From: a virus | Strand: one strand, 5' to 3' | IMG/VR virus record: IMGVR_UViG_3300029939_000011 | Span: 1-58,781 of that record | DNA: 58,781 nt | Part shown: piece by piece, positions 39,312 to 48,432 of the stretch | Layout: every line of letters begins with the position of its first letter | Numbering within the stretch: the first letter of the stretch is position 1 | Translations under genes and position numbers: made by a program | Notes under the pieces: model-generated | What the model was told of the DNA's origin: nothing | What the model saw: only the letters and a program-made list of their open reading frames with translations | The model's database searches: none

Positions 39312-39776
39312 ATGAGTTGCGCGCCCAATTCGCCCGTCGTTTTCGACTATTCGACTTGGGCGCTGCGCTATCCTGAATTGGCATCGTCCGTCAGCCAACC
39401 GCTGGCGCAGATGTATTTTCAGGAAGCGCAACTGTATGTCGATAACTCGCCATGCAGCATTATCCCGAATTGCAGCCCGCTATATCAGCGCGCGCAGTTC
39501 TTGAACATGATCACAGCGCACATTGCTGCGTTGAATGCGTCGCTTGGCGGTCAGCCGCCTAACCCTCTCGTTGGTCGCATCTCCAATGCAACCGAGGGTA
39601 GCGTCAATGTCACGGTGGAGAATCAATATCCGCCGGGCAGCGCCCAGTGGTTCCAGCAGTCGAAATACGGATCTGCTTTCTGGCAGGCTTCAGCAGCATA
39701 TCGGACAATGCATTATGTTCCTGGTGCTGTACCTACATTCAATATGTGGGGAATAAATGGTTTCTATCCAAGGTAA
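39312..39776 (+). CDS. Head-tail connector (DUF4054-like)
   Basis: The 154-residue protein has the family pattern: M-Y-F-Q-E-A-Q-L-Y-V-D-N, then L-N-M-I-T-A-H-I-A-A-L-N, V-G-R-I-S-N-A-T-E-G-S-V, and Y-G-S-A-F-W-Q-A-S. These proteins bind below the portal. ATG 39312 is used; a TTG 6 bases earlier overlaps the previous stop. Confidence 0.88.
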   Translation: MSCAPNSPVVFDYSTWALRYPELASSVSQPLAQMYFQEAQLYVDNSPCSIIPNCSPLYQRAQFLNMITAHIAALNASLGGQPPNPLVGRISNATEGSVNVTVENQYPPGSAQWFQQSKYGSAFWQASAAYRTMHYVPGAVPTFNMWGINGFYPR

Positions 39777-39779
39777 ATC

Positions 39780-40118
39780 ATGAAGAAAAGTGAATTATTG
39801 GAAGTGCTTTCCTTTATCAAGGAATTCATGTGTGCTGGTCCTCAGGAAGTAACACAAAAAACTGAGAATGGTCTTTATTTATATTTTAGTAAAGACGGCA
39901 ATTCATTTTCAAATGGACTGGGCCATACTGGCAGGCGTAATTTATGCATTGTTGCCGTTGGAATAAAAATGTCGCAAGATCAAATTGAAAAGGTTTGCGA
40001 TGCATTTGATGTGAGGTTTAATTGCACTTATCCAATGGATGTGATAGACGAACAGCATAATGTTGGACGTGAATATCTTGGATATGTATTTTGTGATCGC
40101 AACGATGCAATCCAATAA
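39780..40118 (+). CDS. AT-rich inserted gene of unknown function (112 aa)
   Basis: Its codons are clearly more AT-rich than the flanking structural genes (TTT, TAT, AAA, ATA used freely). The protein (MKKSELLEVLSFIKEFMCAG at the start) resembles no connector protein. It fits between two neck genes with 3 bases before and a one-base TAATG overlap behind. This looks like a late-acquired accessory gene. Confidence 0.75.
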   Translation: MKKSELLEVLSFIKEFMCAGPQEVTQKTENGLYLYFSKDGNSFSNGLGHTGRRNLCIVAVGIKMSQDQIEKVCDAFDVRFNCTYPMDVIDEQHNVGREYLGYVFCDRNDAIQ

Positions 40119-40663
40119 TGGCCGCCTACAAATTCACCGGCGGCGATAAGCTGAAAGCGAAACTTGCCGAGTTGTCGAAAAAGGTGACGAACGCAGCCGT
40201 AGTGCAGGTCGGATTCTTTGAAGGAACAAGCGAACCGAACGGAGCATCGACACCGATGATCGCCGCGATTCAAGAGTTCGGAGCGCCAGCAAAGGGGATT
40301 CCACCGCGGCCATTTTTTCGCACGATGGTTGCGAAAGAAGAAGGGCATTGGGGAGAAGATCTCGGCGCTGCGCTGCTAGCTACTGAATACGACGCCGAAA
40401 AAGCGCTCGGCCAAATGGGCGAAGTTATGAGCGGCGAGTTGCGCGAATCAATCGTTGCGCTCACCGAGCCAAAGCTATCGGATGTCACTTTGTTGCTGCG
40501 CGAGCGCTTTGGGAATAACCCGCAAGAAATCACTTTCGCCGATGTGCAGAAAGCGCGCGAGGATATTGCGGCAAAAATCGAGCCAAACGTCAGCGGAACG
40601 CAAGCCAAGCCACTGGTATGGACTGGCGACATGCTTAACAGCATCACGCACAAGGTCGAGTAA
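40118..40663 (+). CDS. Neck/tail-completion protein (HK97 gp10-like)
   Basis: The 181-residue protein has G-F-F-E-G, I-Q-E-F-G-A-P and I-P-P-R-P-F-F-R near residues 35-70, the signature of the gp10/virion morphogenesis group, and L-V-W-T-G-D-M-L-N-S-I near the end. These proteins join the head to the tail. Confidence 0.88.
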   Translation: MAAYKFTGGDKLKAKLAELSKKVTNAAVVQVGFFEGTSEPNGASTPMIAAIQEFGAPAKGIPPRPFFRTMVAKEEGHWGEDLGAALLATEYDAEKALGQMGEVMSGELRESIVALTEPKLSDVTLLLRERFGNNPQEITFADVQKAREDIAAKIEPNVSGTQAKPLVWTGDMLNSITHKVE

Positions 40664-40842
40664 TGAGAATCATCAACGTGGCGGAACTGAATTCAGCGAT
40701 TTGCCGGGCGCTGCATCTCGATCCGGCGAACGTTCAGCAGATTGATATTCAGATTTGCGGAGGGAAAGCGCCGAGCGTCACCGTTACGCCGACGCCAGAG
40801 GCCGAAGCCCTGATGGCGATTGCAAAGATGGTGCAGGCGTGA
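40663..40842 (+). CDS. Small protein between neck genes (59 aa)
   Basis: MRIINVAELNSAICRALHLD begins a 59-residue alpha/beta protein. TAATG overlap at the front and GTGA overlap at the back. No family recognised. Confidence 0.65.
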   Translation: MRIINVAELNSAICRALHLDPANVQQIDIQICGGKAPSVTVTPTPEAEALMAIAKMVQA

Positions 40843-41231
40843 ATCTGCACAATATCGCCCAAGGTGCAGTCGGTGTTGTCAATCCTAATGTGCTGGCCAC
40901 GCTGCAAGTATCGTTGGGCAATACGATTGAACCGGGGGGCAAGCAGGTTCCGCAGTACGCAGCGCCAGTCGACATCTTCGTGCAAGTCCAGGCGCTGCAA
41001 TACAACGACATCCAGCAAATCAGTTCGTTGCAGATTCAGGGATTACGGCAGGCGATGTACATCACGGGCGACTGGCTTGGCCTTGTCCGTGCGGACAACA
41101 AAGGCGGCGACCTGATCACGCTCCAAGATGGATCGATTTGGAAGGTCGCCATGGTGCTTGAGCGTTGGTATGTGAGTGCGGGTTGGTGCAAGGTCGCAGC
41201 AACACTGCAAAACGCACCATTCACGGCCTGA
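40839..41231 (+). CDS. Neck protein of unknown type (130 aa)
   Basis: Starts at GTG in a GTGA overlap. The beta-rich protein includes P-G-G-K-Q-V-P-Q-Y and [14 protein letters not shown] near residue 95, shared by neck proteins of related myoviruses. Position between gp10-like and tail terminator genes supports a neck role. Confidence 0.75.
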   Translation: MNLHNIAQGAVGVVNPNVLATLQVSLGNTIEPGGKQVPQYAAPVDIFVQVQALQYNDIQQISSLQIQGLRQAMYITGDWLGLVRADNKGGDLITLQDGSIWKVAMVLERWYVSAGWCKVAATLQNAPFTA

Positions 41232-41232
41232 T

Positions 41233-41961
41233 ATGCCAACTCTAAATGTCACAGAAGACCAGGTATTCCTGGCGCTTTGGAATTTCCTGACCGCGATACT
41301 GCCGACCGGAACGCCGATTATCAAAGGCCAGGGAAATTTAGTATCGGAACCGTCGCAGCCCGATTTCGTCGTCATGACGCCGCTGATGCGCAATCGCCTG
41401 GCGATGAACATCGACAGCATCACACAAAACAATTTCACCGGCTCGATCAGCGCCACGACATTGACCGTAACGGCGGTGGCCGATGGCGCGCTTGCCGTCG
41501 GCAGCCAAGTCTATGGTGCCAACGTGGCGGCGAGCACGATCATTACCGCCTTTGGTACAGGAACCGGCGGCACCGGCACCTACACGGTCGGCGTATCGCA
41601 GACCGTCGCCAGCGAACCGATGACCTGCGGCACGAATAACGCCCAGCAGTTCACCGAATACATGATCCAGCTGGACGTGCATGGCCCGAGCAGTGCCGAC
41701 AACGCGCAGATCATCAGCACTTTATTTTGGGATCAGGCGGCATTCGAGCAATTCGGCACGAACAGCTTTGAAATCGAGCCGCTGTATTGTGAAGACCCGA
41801 GGCAGATTCCGTTCGTCAATGCCGAGCAGAACTACGAAGATCGCTGGGTCATCGACGTAAGACTGCAGGTCAACCCGATTGTGCAGACGCCGATTCAGTA
41901 TGCCGTTGAACTTGGACCGGTCGACCTGATTGATGTCGATGTGACTTACCCGCCGACGTAA
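41233..41961 (+). CDS. Tail terminator-like protein with inserted beta domain
   Basis: The 242-residue protein starts [20 protein letters not shown]. Residues about 66-135 are one copy of the small beta domain ([10 protein letters not shown] through T-V-A-S-E). The flanks join sensibly without it (R-L-A-M-N-I-D before, M-I-Q-L-D-V-H-G-P after), which marks it as an insertion. The protein lies just before the sheath gene. Confidence 0.8.
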   Translation: MPTLNVTEDQVFLALWNFLTAILPTGTPIIKGQGNLVSEPSQPDFVVMTPLMRNRLAMNIDSITQNNFTGSISATTLTVTAVADGALAVGSQVYGANVAASTIITAFGTGTGGTGTYTVGVSQTVASEPMTCGTNNAQQFTEYMIQLDVHGPSSADNAQIISTLFWDQAAFEQFGTNSFEIEPLYCEDPRQIPFVNAEQNYEDRWVIDVRLQVNPIVQTPIQYAVELGPVDLIDVDVTYPPT

Positions 41962-41986
41962 CGAACACTTTTTAGCTTTACCCCAT

Positions 41987-42010
41987 AGCCACCCTTGAGG
42001 TGGCTTTTTC
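41987..42010 (+). terminator. Intrinsic terminator before the sheath gene
   Basis: AGCCACC-CTTGA-GGTGGCT followed by TTTTC, ending 15 bases before the sheath start codon. Confidence 0.85.
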
Positions 42011-42024
42011 ATTTGGAGAATTCA

Positions 42025-43542
42025 ATGTCCTCTTCGTCGTCAGCCACCATTCCGGCCAGCGCGTTTGTCTCGGTCAACCCTGGCGTCATTGGCGCTGGCG
42101 GTGCGGCCGTTGCATTAACCGGCCTATTTCTCACCAGCGGCACGCGCGTGCCGATCGGTCAAGTTCTGTCATTTCCTTCTGCGGCGGCGGTTTCGACTTA
42201 CTTCGGCCCCGGCGCAAACGAAACCACGGAAGCCGGAGTCTATTTTCAGGGATTCACCAATTCCAACGTCAAGCCGGGCGCGCTGTTGTTCGCGCAATAT
42301 CCAGCTGCGGCGGTAGCTGGTTATCTGCGCGGAGGGAATGTCTCAGCCTTGACCTTGGCGCAGCTGCAAGCATTCACCGGCACGATCACGATCAGCTTCG
42401 CCGGCACACCGGCAACATCGAGCTCGATCTCGCTTTCCAGCGCGACCAGCTTTTCGTCCGCTGCTACGATCATCCAGGCAGGCTTTACATCCCCACCCTT
42501 CACGGTTTCGTATGACAGCGTATCCGGCGGCTTTGTCTTCACCTCGAACTCCACCGGCTCGACGGAAACTGTTTCTTATGCGACCGGTTCACTCGCAACC
42601 GATCTTGCGCTAACGCAGGCGCTGGGCGCGGTGACCTCGCAAGGCGCTGCTGCAGCGACGCCTGCGGCATTCATGACCGGCCTCGTCGCACAAAACACCA
42701 AGTGGGCCAACTTCACCACCCTATTCGATCCCGACGGCGGCAGCGGCAATACGCTGAAACTGGCCTTCGCGACATGGACGAGCCAGCAGAACGACAACTA
42801 TGGCTACATCCCCTACGACACCGACATCACGCCGACCGAGTCGACTGATGCAGCCGCGAGCCTCGGGCAGTTGTTGATCACCAATCAGGATTCTGGCACG
42901 GCGCCGATCTATCAGCCTTCGAACCTGCATGGCGCGACGTTCACATGCGGCTTGGCGGCATCGATCGATTACACGGAGACCAATGGCAACACCAGCGCGG
43001 CCTACAAGGGGCAGGCCGGCTTGACTCCTGGCGTGACCAATCAAACCGTACTGTCGAACCTGATCGCCAATGGCTACAACTGCTACGTCGCCTCGGCATC
43101 CGGCGCAGACGAGTGGAATTTCCTGTACCCAGGATCGGTGTCTGGTCCATTCGGCACGCTGCAACGGTATTGGAATCAGATCGTCCTCAACCGCGGCTTG
43201 CAATCCGCCCTGATGAATCTGCTCACGACTGTCAAGGCAGTTCCCTATGTTCCCGCTGGATACGCCCTGATCGAAGCCGCATGCATGGTTCCGATCAATG
43301 CGGCCCTTAATTTCGGTTCCATTCAGCCAGGCGTGACGCTGTCCGCCGCGCAGATCGCGGAAATCAACTACGCCGCCGGCGCCAATATCGCCAGCACCCT
43401 CCAATCGGTTGGCTGGTATCTGCAGGTTCTTGACCCCGGCGCAGTCGTGCGCGCAGGCGGCGGATCGCCCGCCATCACGCTTTGGTACACGGACGGCGGC
43501 TCGGTCCTGCAAATCAATCTCGCGTCGGTTGACGTTATCTAA
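42025..43542 (+). CDS. Tail sheath protein (DUF3383)
   Basis: The 505-residue contractile sheath subunit. N-terminal V-S-V-N-P-G-V-I-G-A-G-G and the C-terminal strand N-L-A-S-V-D-V-I are typical. The middle domain (about 105-200) is Ser/Thr-rich and probably surface-exposed. TTTGGAG precedes ATG 42025. It proves the contractile tail. Confidence 0.92.
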   Translation: MSSSSSATIPASAFVSVNPGVIGAGGAAVALTGLFLTSGTRVPIGQVLSFPSAAAVSTYFGPGANETTEAGVYFQGFTNSNVKPGALLFAQYPAAAVAGYLRGGNVSALTLAQLQAFTGTITISFAGTPATSSSISLSSATSFSSAATIIQAGFTSPPFTVSYDSVSGGFVFTSNSTGSTETVSYATGSLATDLALTQALGAVTSQGAAAATPAAFMTGLVAQNTKWANFTTLFDPDGGSGNTLKLAFATWTSQQNDNYGYIPYDTDITPTESTDAAASLGQLLITNQDSGTAPIYQPSNLHGATFTCGLAASIDYTETNGNTSAAYKGQAGLTPGVTNQTVLSNLIANGYNCYVASASGADEWNFLYPGSVSGPFGTLQRYWNQIVLNRGLQSALMNLLTTVKAVPYVPAGYALIEAACMVPINAALNFGSIQPGVTLSAAQIAEINYAAGANIASTLQSVGWYLQVLDPGAVVRAGGGSPAITLWYTDGGSVLQINLASVDVI

Positions 43543-43553
43543 GAGGAAAAATC

Positions 43554-43988
43554 ATGGGAACTTTAACCTCAACGAATTCGGTAATCATGCTCTCCGTGAC
43601 AAATGTCTATCCGAACGCCCAGCAATTGCAGGGGTATTCCGCCGACGATGTTTTCGATATTGAAGATATCGACGTCGCAGAAACCTCTATGGGCGTTGAT
43701 GGACTGCTTTCCGCAGGCCTGGTCTATGTCGAAATACCTTGGTCTATAAACCTGCAGTCAAATTCGCCATCGTGCCAAGTTTTTGATAACTGGTATGCAT
43801 ACCAAAAAGGACTAAACGACGTCACTAATGCAACGCTGAATATTACGTTACCTGGCCTTGGTTACAAATGGGTCTACAGCAATGGATTTTTAAAGAAATA
43901 TTCTCCTGCTCCTAGTGCCAAGAAAAAAGTTGAACCACGTAAATTCACCATCGTCTGGAACACCATCAGCACAGCCCCACTGGGCTAA
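43554..43988 (+). CDS. Tail tube protein (DUF3277-like)
   Basis: The 144-residue protein follows the sheath gene at 11 bases, the standard order. G-Y-S-A-D-D-V-F-D-I-E-D-I-D-V-A-E-T near residue 27 and W-N-T-I-S near the end fit tube proteins. AAGAGGAAAAA precedes the start. Confidence 0.85.
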   Translation: MGTLTSTNSVIMLSVTNVYPNAQQLQGYSADDVFDIEDIDVAETSMGVDGLLSAGLVYVEIPWSINLQSNSPSCQVFDNWYAYQKGLNDVTNATLNITLPGLGYKWVYSNGFLKKYSPAPSAKKKVEPRKFTIVWNTISTAPLG

Positions 43989-44025
43989 TCCGGTTACGCA
44001 TGCCGGCCTAACGGCAATGCGGTTG

Positions 44026-44099
44026 ATTGCTTGCGCCTGAATTAAATTTCACCTTATTTCATCCCCTTGGTAAGGGGCGCAAGCAATCCTTCTGTGAAC
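44026..44099. other. 13-bp inverted repeat after the tube gene
   Basis: GATTGCTTGCGCC (44026-44038) and GGCGCAAGCAATC (44087-44099) are perfect inverse copies with 48 bases between; inside, CCTTA/TAAGG can form a smaller stem. No U-run follows. It may mark the homing endonuclease insertion, protect the tube message or damp transcription. Confidence 0.65.
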
Positions 44100-44111
44100 G
44101 GAGGACATTCG

Positions 44112-44669
44112 ATGATTGCCCAGGAAAGGTTGAAAAAAATTCTCAATTATGACCCGGAGACGGGAATATTCCGGTGGATAGATGCAAAAAATCAATCTCA
44201 ATTGAACGGAGAAATCGCAGGGTCGCCTGATACAAGAGGATGGATTTATATAGGGATCGAGGGCAAGAAATACGCAGCACATAGACTGGCATGGCTGTAC
44301 GTCTATGGAGAAAGACCTGAGATTGATATTGACCATAAGAACCGCTGTCGATCTGATAACCGTATTGATAATTTGAGACTGGCCACAAAAAACCAGAATC
44401 AACACAACCAAGGAATATCGAGAGCAAACAAAACTGGATTTAAAGGCGTCTGCATTCACAGACCATCTGGGAAGTATCAGTCGCAAATTAAGCATTTTGG
44501 CAAGAAGATTTACTTGGGTTTGTTTTCCAGCCCAGAAGATGCTTCTCGTGCTTACGAGATGGCGGCATTGAAATTATTTGGCGAATTCAGCTACAACACA
44601 AAGGGGAATCACCATGGCGCGCAAAAGTGCTGTCATCACCATATCCAAGGAAGGCCGCGATCAGGGTAA
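44112..44669 (+). CDS. HNH-AP2 homing endonuclease
   Basis: The 185-residue protein has an HNH core (I-D-I-D-H-K-N-R then D-N-L-R-L-A-T and N-Q-H-N) and a C-terminal AP2 DNA-binding domain (G-F-K-G-V, then Y-L-G-L-F-S-S-P-E-D-A-S-R-A-Y). It is AT-richer than its neighbours and its last 56 bases overlap the tail chaperone gene, so its 3' end was fitted onto the start of the next gene. AACGGAGGAC lies before ATG 44112. Confidence 0.92.
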   Translation: MIAQERLKKILNYDPETGIFRWIDAKNQSQLNGEIAGSPDTRGWIYIGIEGKKYAAHRLAWLYVYGERPEIDIDHKNRCRSDNRIDNLRLATKNQNQHNQGISRANKTGFKGVCIHRPSGKYQSQIKHFGKKIYLGLFSSPEDASRAYEMAALKLFGEFSYNTKGNHHGAQKCCHHHIQGRPRSG

Positions 44670-45090
44670 GGCATTCCACATTCGCGAGTTACCGGCCATG
44701 CAGGCTGAACGTCTTGCAATGCGGGCATTCTTCGCTCTGGCGCGCTCCGGCGCTGACATCCCGGAGGATATCGCGTCATCTGGGCTTGCCGGCATCGCCG
44801 AACTTGGTCTCAAAGCATTTAGCGGTTTGCACTTCGAGGATGCGGAACCCATCCTCGATGAGCTATTCACCTGCGTTTCGTTTATTCCCGATCCAAGCAA
44901 GCCGGATTTCATGCGCAAGGATTTTGAGGGCGACATCGAAGAGATACCAACCATCTTTCAATTACGCTTGGCGATTTTTTCGCTGCACCTAAATTTTTCT
45001 ACGGCCGCCGGCACCTCGACCTCGACAGCGGCGGCGAGCACGCTTGGTCGGGGTCATATGCAGAATACGCAAATGTCCCAAAGTCGATAG
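44614..45090 (+). CDS. Tail assembly chaperone, zero-frame product
   Basis: The 158-residue protein (MARKSAVITISKEGRDQGKA at the start) corresponds to lambda gpG or its myovirus analogues: a conserved start, helical centre with L-P-A-M-Q-A-E-R, and a low-complexity C-terminus (S-T-A-A-G-T-S-T-S-T) after the slippery site. It binds the tape measure during tail assembly. It lies directly before the tape measure region, as in other tailed phages. Confidence 0.88.
   Translation: MARKSAVITISKEGRDQGKAFHIRELPAMQAERLAMRAFFALARSGADIPEDIASSGLAGIAELGLKAFSGLHFEDAEPILDELFTCVSFIPDPSKPDFMRKDFEGDIEEIPTIFQLRLAIFSLHLNFSTAAGTSTSTAAASTLGRGHMQNTQMSQSR
44991..44997 (+). promoter_or_regulatory. -1 frameshift slippery site A-AAT-TTT
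   Basis: In the chaperone frame the codons are CTA AAT TTT, so the heptamer A-AAT-TTT has the canonical X-XXY-YYZ form. The -1 frame is open from here to 45233. Confidence 0.85.
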
Positions 45091-45233
45091 GAGCCGTTTT
45101 GTCGAGAGATATTTCACTGCTGGAAAAGCTGGAAACCTATTACAGCGTGGAAGACGTATATCTCATGCTGGAAATAGGCACCATTGATTCCCACAATCGT
45201 TTTATCGCATCCAAAAAGAAACCCAGAGACTAA
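44997..45233 (+). CDS. Tail assembly chaperone, -1 frameshift extension
   Basis: After slipping, 78 codons follow in the -1 frame (starting F-Y-G-R-R-H-L-D-L-D-S-G-G), giving a chaperone of about 206 residues, the G-T analogue. The extension carries a conserved-looking S-G-S-Y-A-E-Y-A-N-V-P-K-S-I-G-A-V-L. A TTG at 45099 with AGGAGCC upstream could also start the last 44 residues alone, but the open frame reaching back exactly to the slippery site favours frameshifting. Confidence 0.82.
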   Translation, partial: FYGRRHLDLDSGGEHAWSGSYAEYANVPKSIGAVLSRDISLLEKLETYYSVEDVYLMLEIGTIDSHNRFIASKKKPRD

Positions 45234-45236
45234 TCC

Positions 45237-47198
45237 ATGGCGACCGTAATCGACGCGCTACTCGTAACGCTATCGCTTGATGCTGCCGGCATGAAAGAGG
45301 GGGCGCATGATGCCTCTGCGGCCTATGACAAGATGGTCGAGGATGCAAAGAAGGCCTCCCGCGAATTTCAAGCGCAAATGGATGCTGACGCCGCAGCATT
45401 CAAGCGCAAACAGAAGGCCGAAGAGCAGGCATACAAGGAAAGCCAGGAAACCGTCAAGGTATCGGCCAAGGAACGCGCCAAGGGACTTGCCAACTTCAAG
45501 AATGAGCAGTCCGTCGAGTCGGAGATATTCAGGAAGTCGCAACGGGAAAAGTCTCTCGCCTTCAAAGATGCGCAAGAATTGCAAATCAAGAAATCCAAGG
45601 ACCAGCAGGGCGAAGTGAAAAAGTCGGCTGATGGGATGTCATATCTCAATGGGAAAATCTTGGGCGTCATTGCGGCCTTTGTTGGGTTGGACGCATTGAA
45701 GAATTTCACAGAGCGGTTGGTTGATTCGGATACGCACGTCAAGCGCGTATCGGGGGCATTGGGCCTCGCATCTGAGCAGTTGAATGCGTGGCAGATGGCT
45801 GCCGAAAAAAGCGGCGCATCTGCGGAGGATATAGAGAGCGCTTTCCGGTCGGTCAACAAGTTTCAAGAGGATATCGCAAAGGGAAACCCTGCGGCAATTG
45901 CCAAGTTGACCGAGTTTGCGCAAACTATTCAAGGGCTGAACTCGATCCGCCCAGGTAACAAGCAGATTGTTTTCGATGTCCAAAAGCTGACCGACAAGTC
46001 GCTTCCTGCCGAAGAGCGGATGCTGGAAATCTCCAAGATTCTCAGCCAACTCTCCGAAAAAGATGCCGCTTTAGCTGCTGAGAAGTTAGGCATATCCGAG
46101 GATGTGTCTCGCTTCCTACGCCAGGGCTCGGATGAAGTTCAAAAGTCCGTCGACAGCGCCAAGGAACTCGATCCGGCATTCAAGAAAGCCGCCGACGACT
46201 CGCTGATATTGTCTCGGCAATGGACTGACATCAAGCAGGAAATCAAGGGTGCGTCCGATAGCTTGCTAGTGGACATGTTCCCAGCGATTAAAGCGGTCGG
46301 CGACATCATCAAGGGATTTGCCGGGGACTGGCGCGCGATTTTTAGCGGTAAGGGCGGGGAGAAATTAAAAGGGCCAGCGAATATCCAATATGACGCAATG
46401 GGTAACGCCACAGGCGTATCGCTTGACGATGAGGATGCCGCCACCCAATCGCCCGCAGTGCGGCGCAATGCCGCTGGTCGGCTGGTTGACGAGAATGGGA
46501 AAACGCTTTCCGACTTGGACAAGGAATCGTCGACCGCTGCACAGCCCAGCAATACATTGAGTCAAGCATTCGATCCAGTAAAAGCCGCGCAAGACGATCA
46601 GACGAAATATGGCATTCCCGCAGCTGTAACGCTCGCTCAATATCAATTGGAAAGCGGCAGTGGAAAGAGAATGCCGGCAGCGTCAAACAACCCATTCGGC
46701 ATCAAGGCAAAACCTGGTCAGCCTTACGTCGAAGCGGAAACCACGGAAGTGGTTGGTGGCGTCGAAAAACGAGTGATGCAGAAGTTTGCAAAATTCGACT
46801 CGATCGCCGATGCATTTGATGCTCATACGAAATTACTCGCCACCGCGCCAGCATATGCCGAAGCGAGAAAGCATGAAGGCAATGCAAGCGATTTTGCCGA
46901 CGCCTTGACCGGGAAATATGCTACCGATCCGAACTATGGGTCGAAGATCAGACAACTAATTGCGCCTGGCTCGGCGATCGACAAAAGCCTCATGACCGGC
47001 GCCAGCGCAGCAGTGGCGGCAAACCAAACCACAAACAATAACCAAAGCTCCAATGCGAATAGTGTGGAGACCAACATCAACGGCCCCATTCATATCAACG
47101 CGCCAAACGCGAAAACGAATGGCGATGTCGCGGACGCGATCGGTGATCGCCTGGGATCGTATGCTTTTGCATCCAATGCAAATTTAGGCCAGAACTAG
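45237..47198 (+). CDS. Tape measure protein with GH73 glucosaminidase domain
   Basis: The 653-residue protein sets tail length and enters the cell first. Residues about 20-110 are coiled coil; about 140-160 are hydrophobic (ILGVIAAFVGLDALKNFTER). Residues about 455-575 form a peptidoglycan hydrolase of the FlgJ/GH73 type: Y-G-I-P-A-A-V-T-L-A-Q-Y-Q-L-E-S-G-S-G with E472 as catalytic acid, then N-P-F-G-I-K and later Y-A-T-D-P-N-Y. It would open the cell wall for DNA entry. The protein is short for a tape measure, so the tail is probably short. Confidence 0.92.
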   Translation: MATVIDALLVTLSLDAAGMKEGAHDASAAYDKMVEDAKKASREFQAQMDADAAAFKRKQKAEEQAYKESQETVKVSAKERAKGLANFKNEQSVESEIFRKSQREKSLAFKDAQELQIKKSKDQQGEVKKSADGMSYLNGKILGVIAAFVGLDALKNFTERLVDSDTHVKRVSGALGLASEQLNAWQMAAEKSGASAEDIESAFRSVNKFQEDIAKGNPAAIAKLTEFAQTIQGLNSIRPGNKQIVFDVQKLTDKSLPAEERMLEISKILSQLSEKDAALAAEKLGISEDVSRFLRQGSDEVQKSVDSAKELDPAFKKAADDSLILSRQWTDIKQEIKGASDSLLVDMFPAIKAVGDIIKGFAGDWRAIFSGKGGEKLKGPANIQYDAMGNATGVSLDDEDAATQSPAVRRNAAGRLVDENGKTLSDLDKESSTAAQPSNTLSQAFDPVKAAQDDQTKYGIPAAVTLAQYQLESGSGKRMPAASNNPFGIKAKPGQPYVEAETTEVVGGVEKRVMQKFAKFDSIADAFDAHTKLLATAPAYAEARKHEGNASDFADALTGKYATDPNYGSKIRQLIAPGSAIDKSLMTGASAAVAANQTTNNNQSSNANSVETNINGPIHINAPNAKTNGDVADAIGDRLGSYAFASNANLGQN

Positions 47199-47199
47199 C

Positions 47200-48432
47200 A
47201 TGGCAAACCCTTCCTATCCCGACGTGCCGATGGTGCCGGGCGTGCCGGCCGTATTGCGCAATCCGCAGGCGGCCGCAGGTAGCTTGGTCAACAGCGCGAC
47301 GAACGCCGCTATCGGCGCCGCGCAGGGCATTGTAGGTGGCGCGGCTGCGGCTGTTGGAAACGGGATCGCCGCAGTCAATGGCGCGGTCAGCAATATCCAG
47401 AATCTGACCGGCGGATCATTTGGCAATATCGGTAGTCTCGTGACGGCCGGCTTTGGCGATGCGCCGACCGCGCTTACCGCAGACGACGCAAGCGTTGCGC
47501 AGTCGACTGGATCGTCGCCGACCTGGGGAATTTTCGATGCGTCAGGCGATCCGATCGCAGATTGGGATTCGATCAAGGCATTCGAGTACAAGCAAGATTG
47601 GCGGCTACCGAATTACCCGATGGAGCAGGGCGCATTCCAGTCCTATGACAAGGTGCAGACGCCGTTCCAGACGCGCGTGACGATGACCAAGAGTGGTCAA
47701 GAGCAAGTCTTGAGTCAATTCCTGGCAGCTATCGCCGCGGCATCCGAAGGAACCGACTTATTCACGGTTGATGCGGGTGGTATCACGTACCAAAATGTTT
47801 CGGTGGAAGGCTACGATTACCAGCGCACAGCCACCAAAGGCGTGACGATGTTGACGGTCGAGATATCGTTGCTCGAAATTCAAATTGCGTCGAGTTCGAC
47901 TTTCACGAACACGGCCCAACCGAGCGGCGCGGATCCTGTGAATGGCGGTACCGTCCAGGCAGTGCCAATCACAACGGCGGCCAACACAACGGATGGGCAG
48001 CCGACCAGCGCCTTGCAATTCCAGGCAGGAGTGGCCGCAACACAGGCAGTCGGGTCGGCTGCGGCAAGTCTTGGACAGAACACGATTCAGGCCATCGCCA
48101 ACACCATGACGCCAGTGGTGCAGGCGACAGGCGCGGGCGTGCCTTTGCCGCCTGGGATCGCATTTTCCCTGTCGTCGTCGCTCTCACTCAACCCGACGCC
48201 GCCATTCGTACCCGTGGCAAGCATCAACACGGAAACCGGATTGGCGCCTTCGACCGGGCCGTTTGTGACGATCGCAGGTCTGCCGATCAATTCCACCCTG
48301 TTATCGGAGAGCGGAGAAACGGGGTATCTAGCGGATGCGACGAGCGGCCTGATTTATGGGGCAACCTTTGCCGCCAGCGGCGCGCAAAACCAGGTGAGCG
48401 TCAACCTATCTCTCGCCAAGAGGTTTCAATAA
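47200..48432 (+). CDS. Baseplate or tail-tip protein (410 aa)
   Basis: Residues 1-100 are Ala/Gly-rich. A structured part at about 105-230 (SFQSYDKVQTP-type region with V-T-M-T-K-S-G) resembles proteins that link tube and baseplate in related myoviruses. The rest is beta-rich and Ser/Thr-rich. It starts one base after the tape measure stop. The name is by position. Confidence 0.7.
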   Translation: MANPSYPDVPMVPGVPAVLRNPQAAAGSLVNSATNAAIGAAQGIVGGAAAAVGNGIAAVNGAVSNIQNLTGGSFGNIGSLVTAGFGDAPTALTADDASVAQSTGSSPTWGIFDASGDPIADWDSIKAFEYKQDWRLPNYPMEQGAFQSYDKVQTPFQTRVTMTKSGQEQVLSQFLAAIAAASEGTDLFTVDAGGITYQNVSVEGYDYQRTATKGVTMLTVEISLLEIQIASSSTFTNTAQPSGADPVNGGTVQAVPITTAANTTDGQPTSALQFQAGVAATQAVGSAAASLGQNTIQAIANTMTPVVQATGAGVPLPPGIAFSLSSSLSLNPTPPFVPVASINTETGLAPSTGPFVTIAGLPINSTLLSESGETGYLADATSGLIYGATFAASGAQNQVSVNLSLAKRFQ

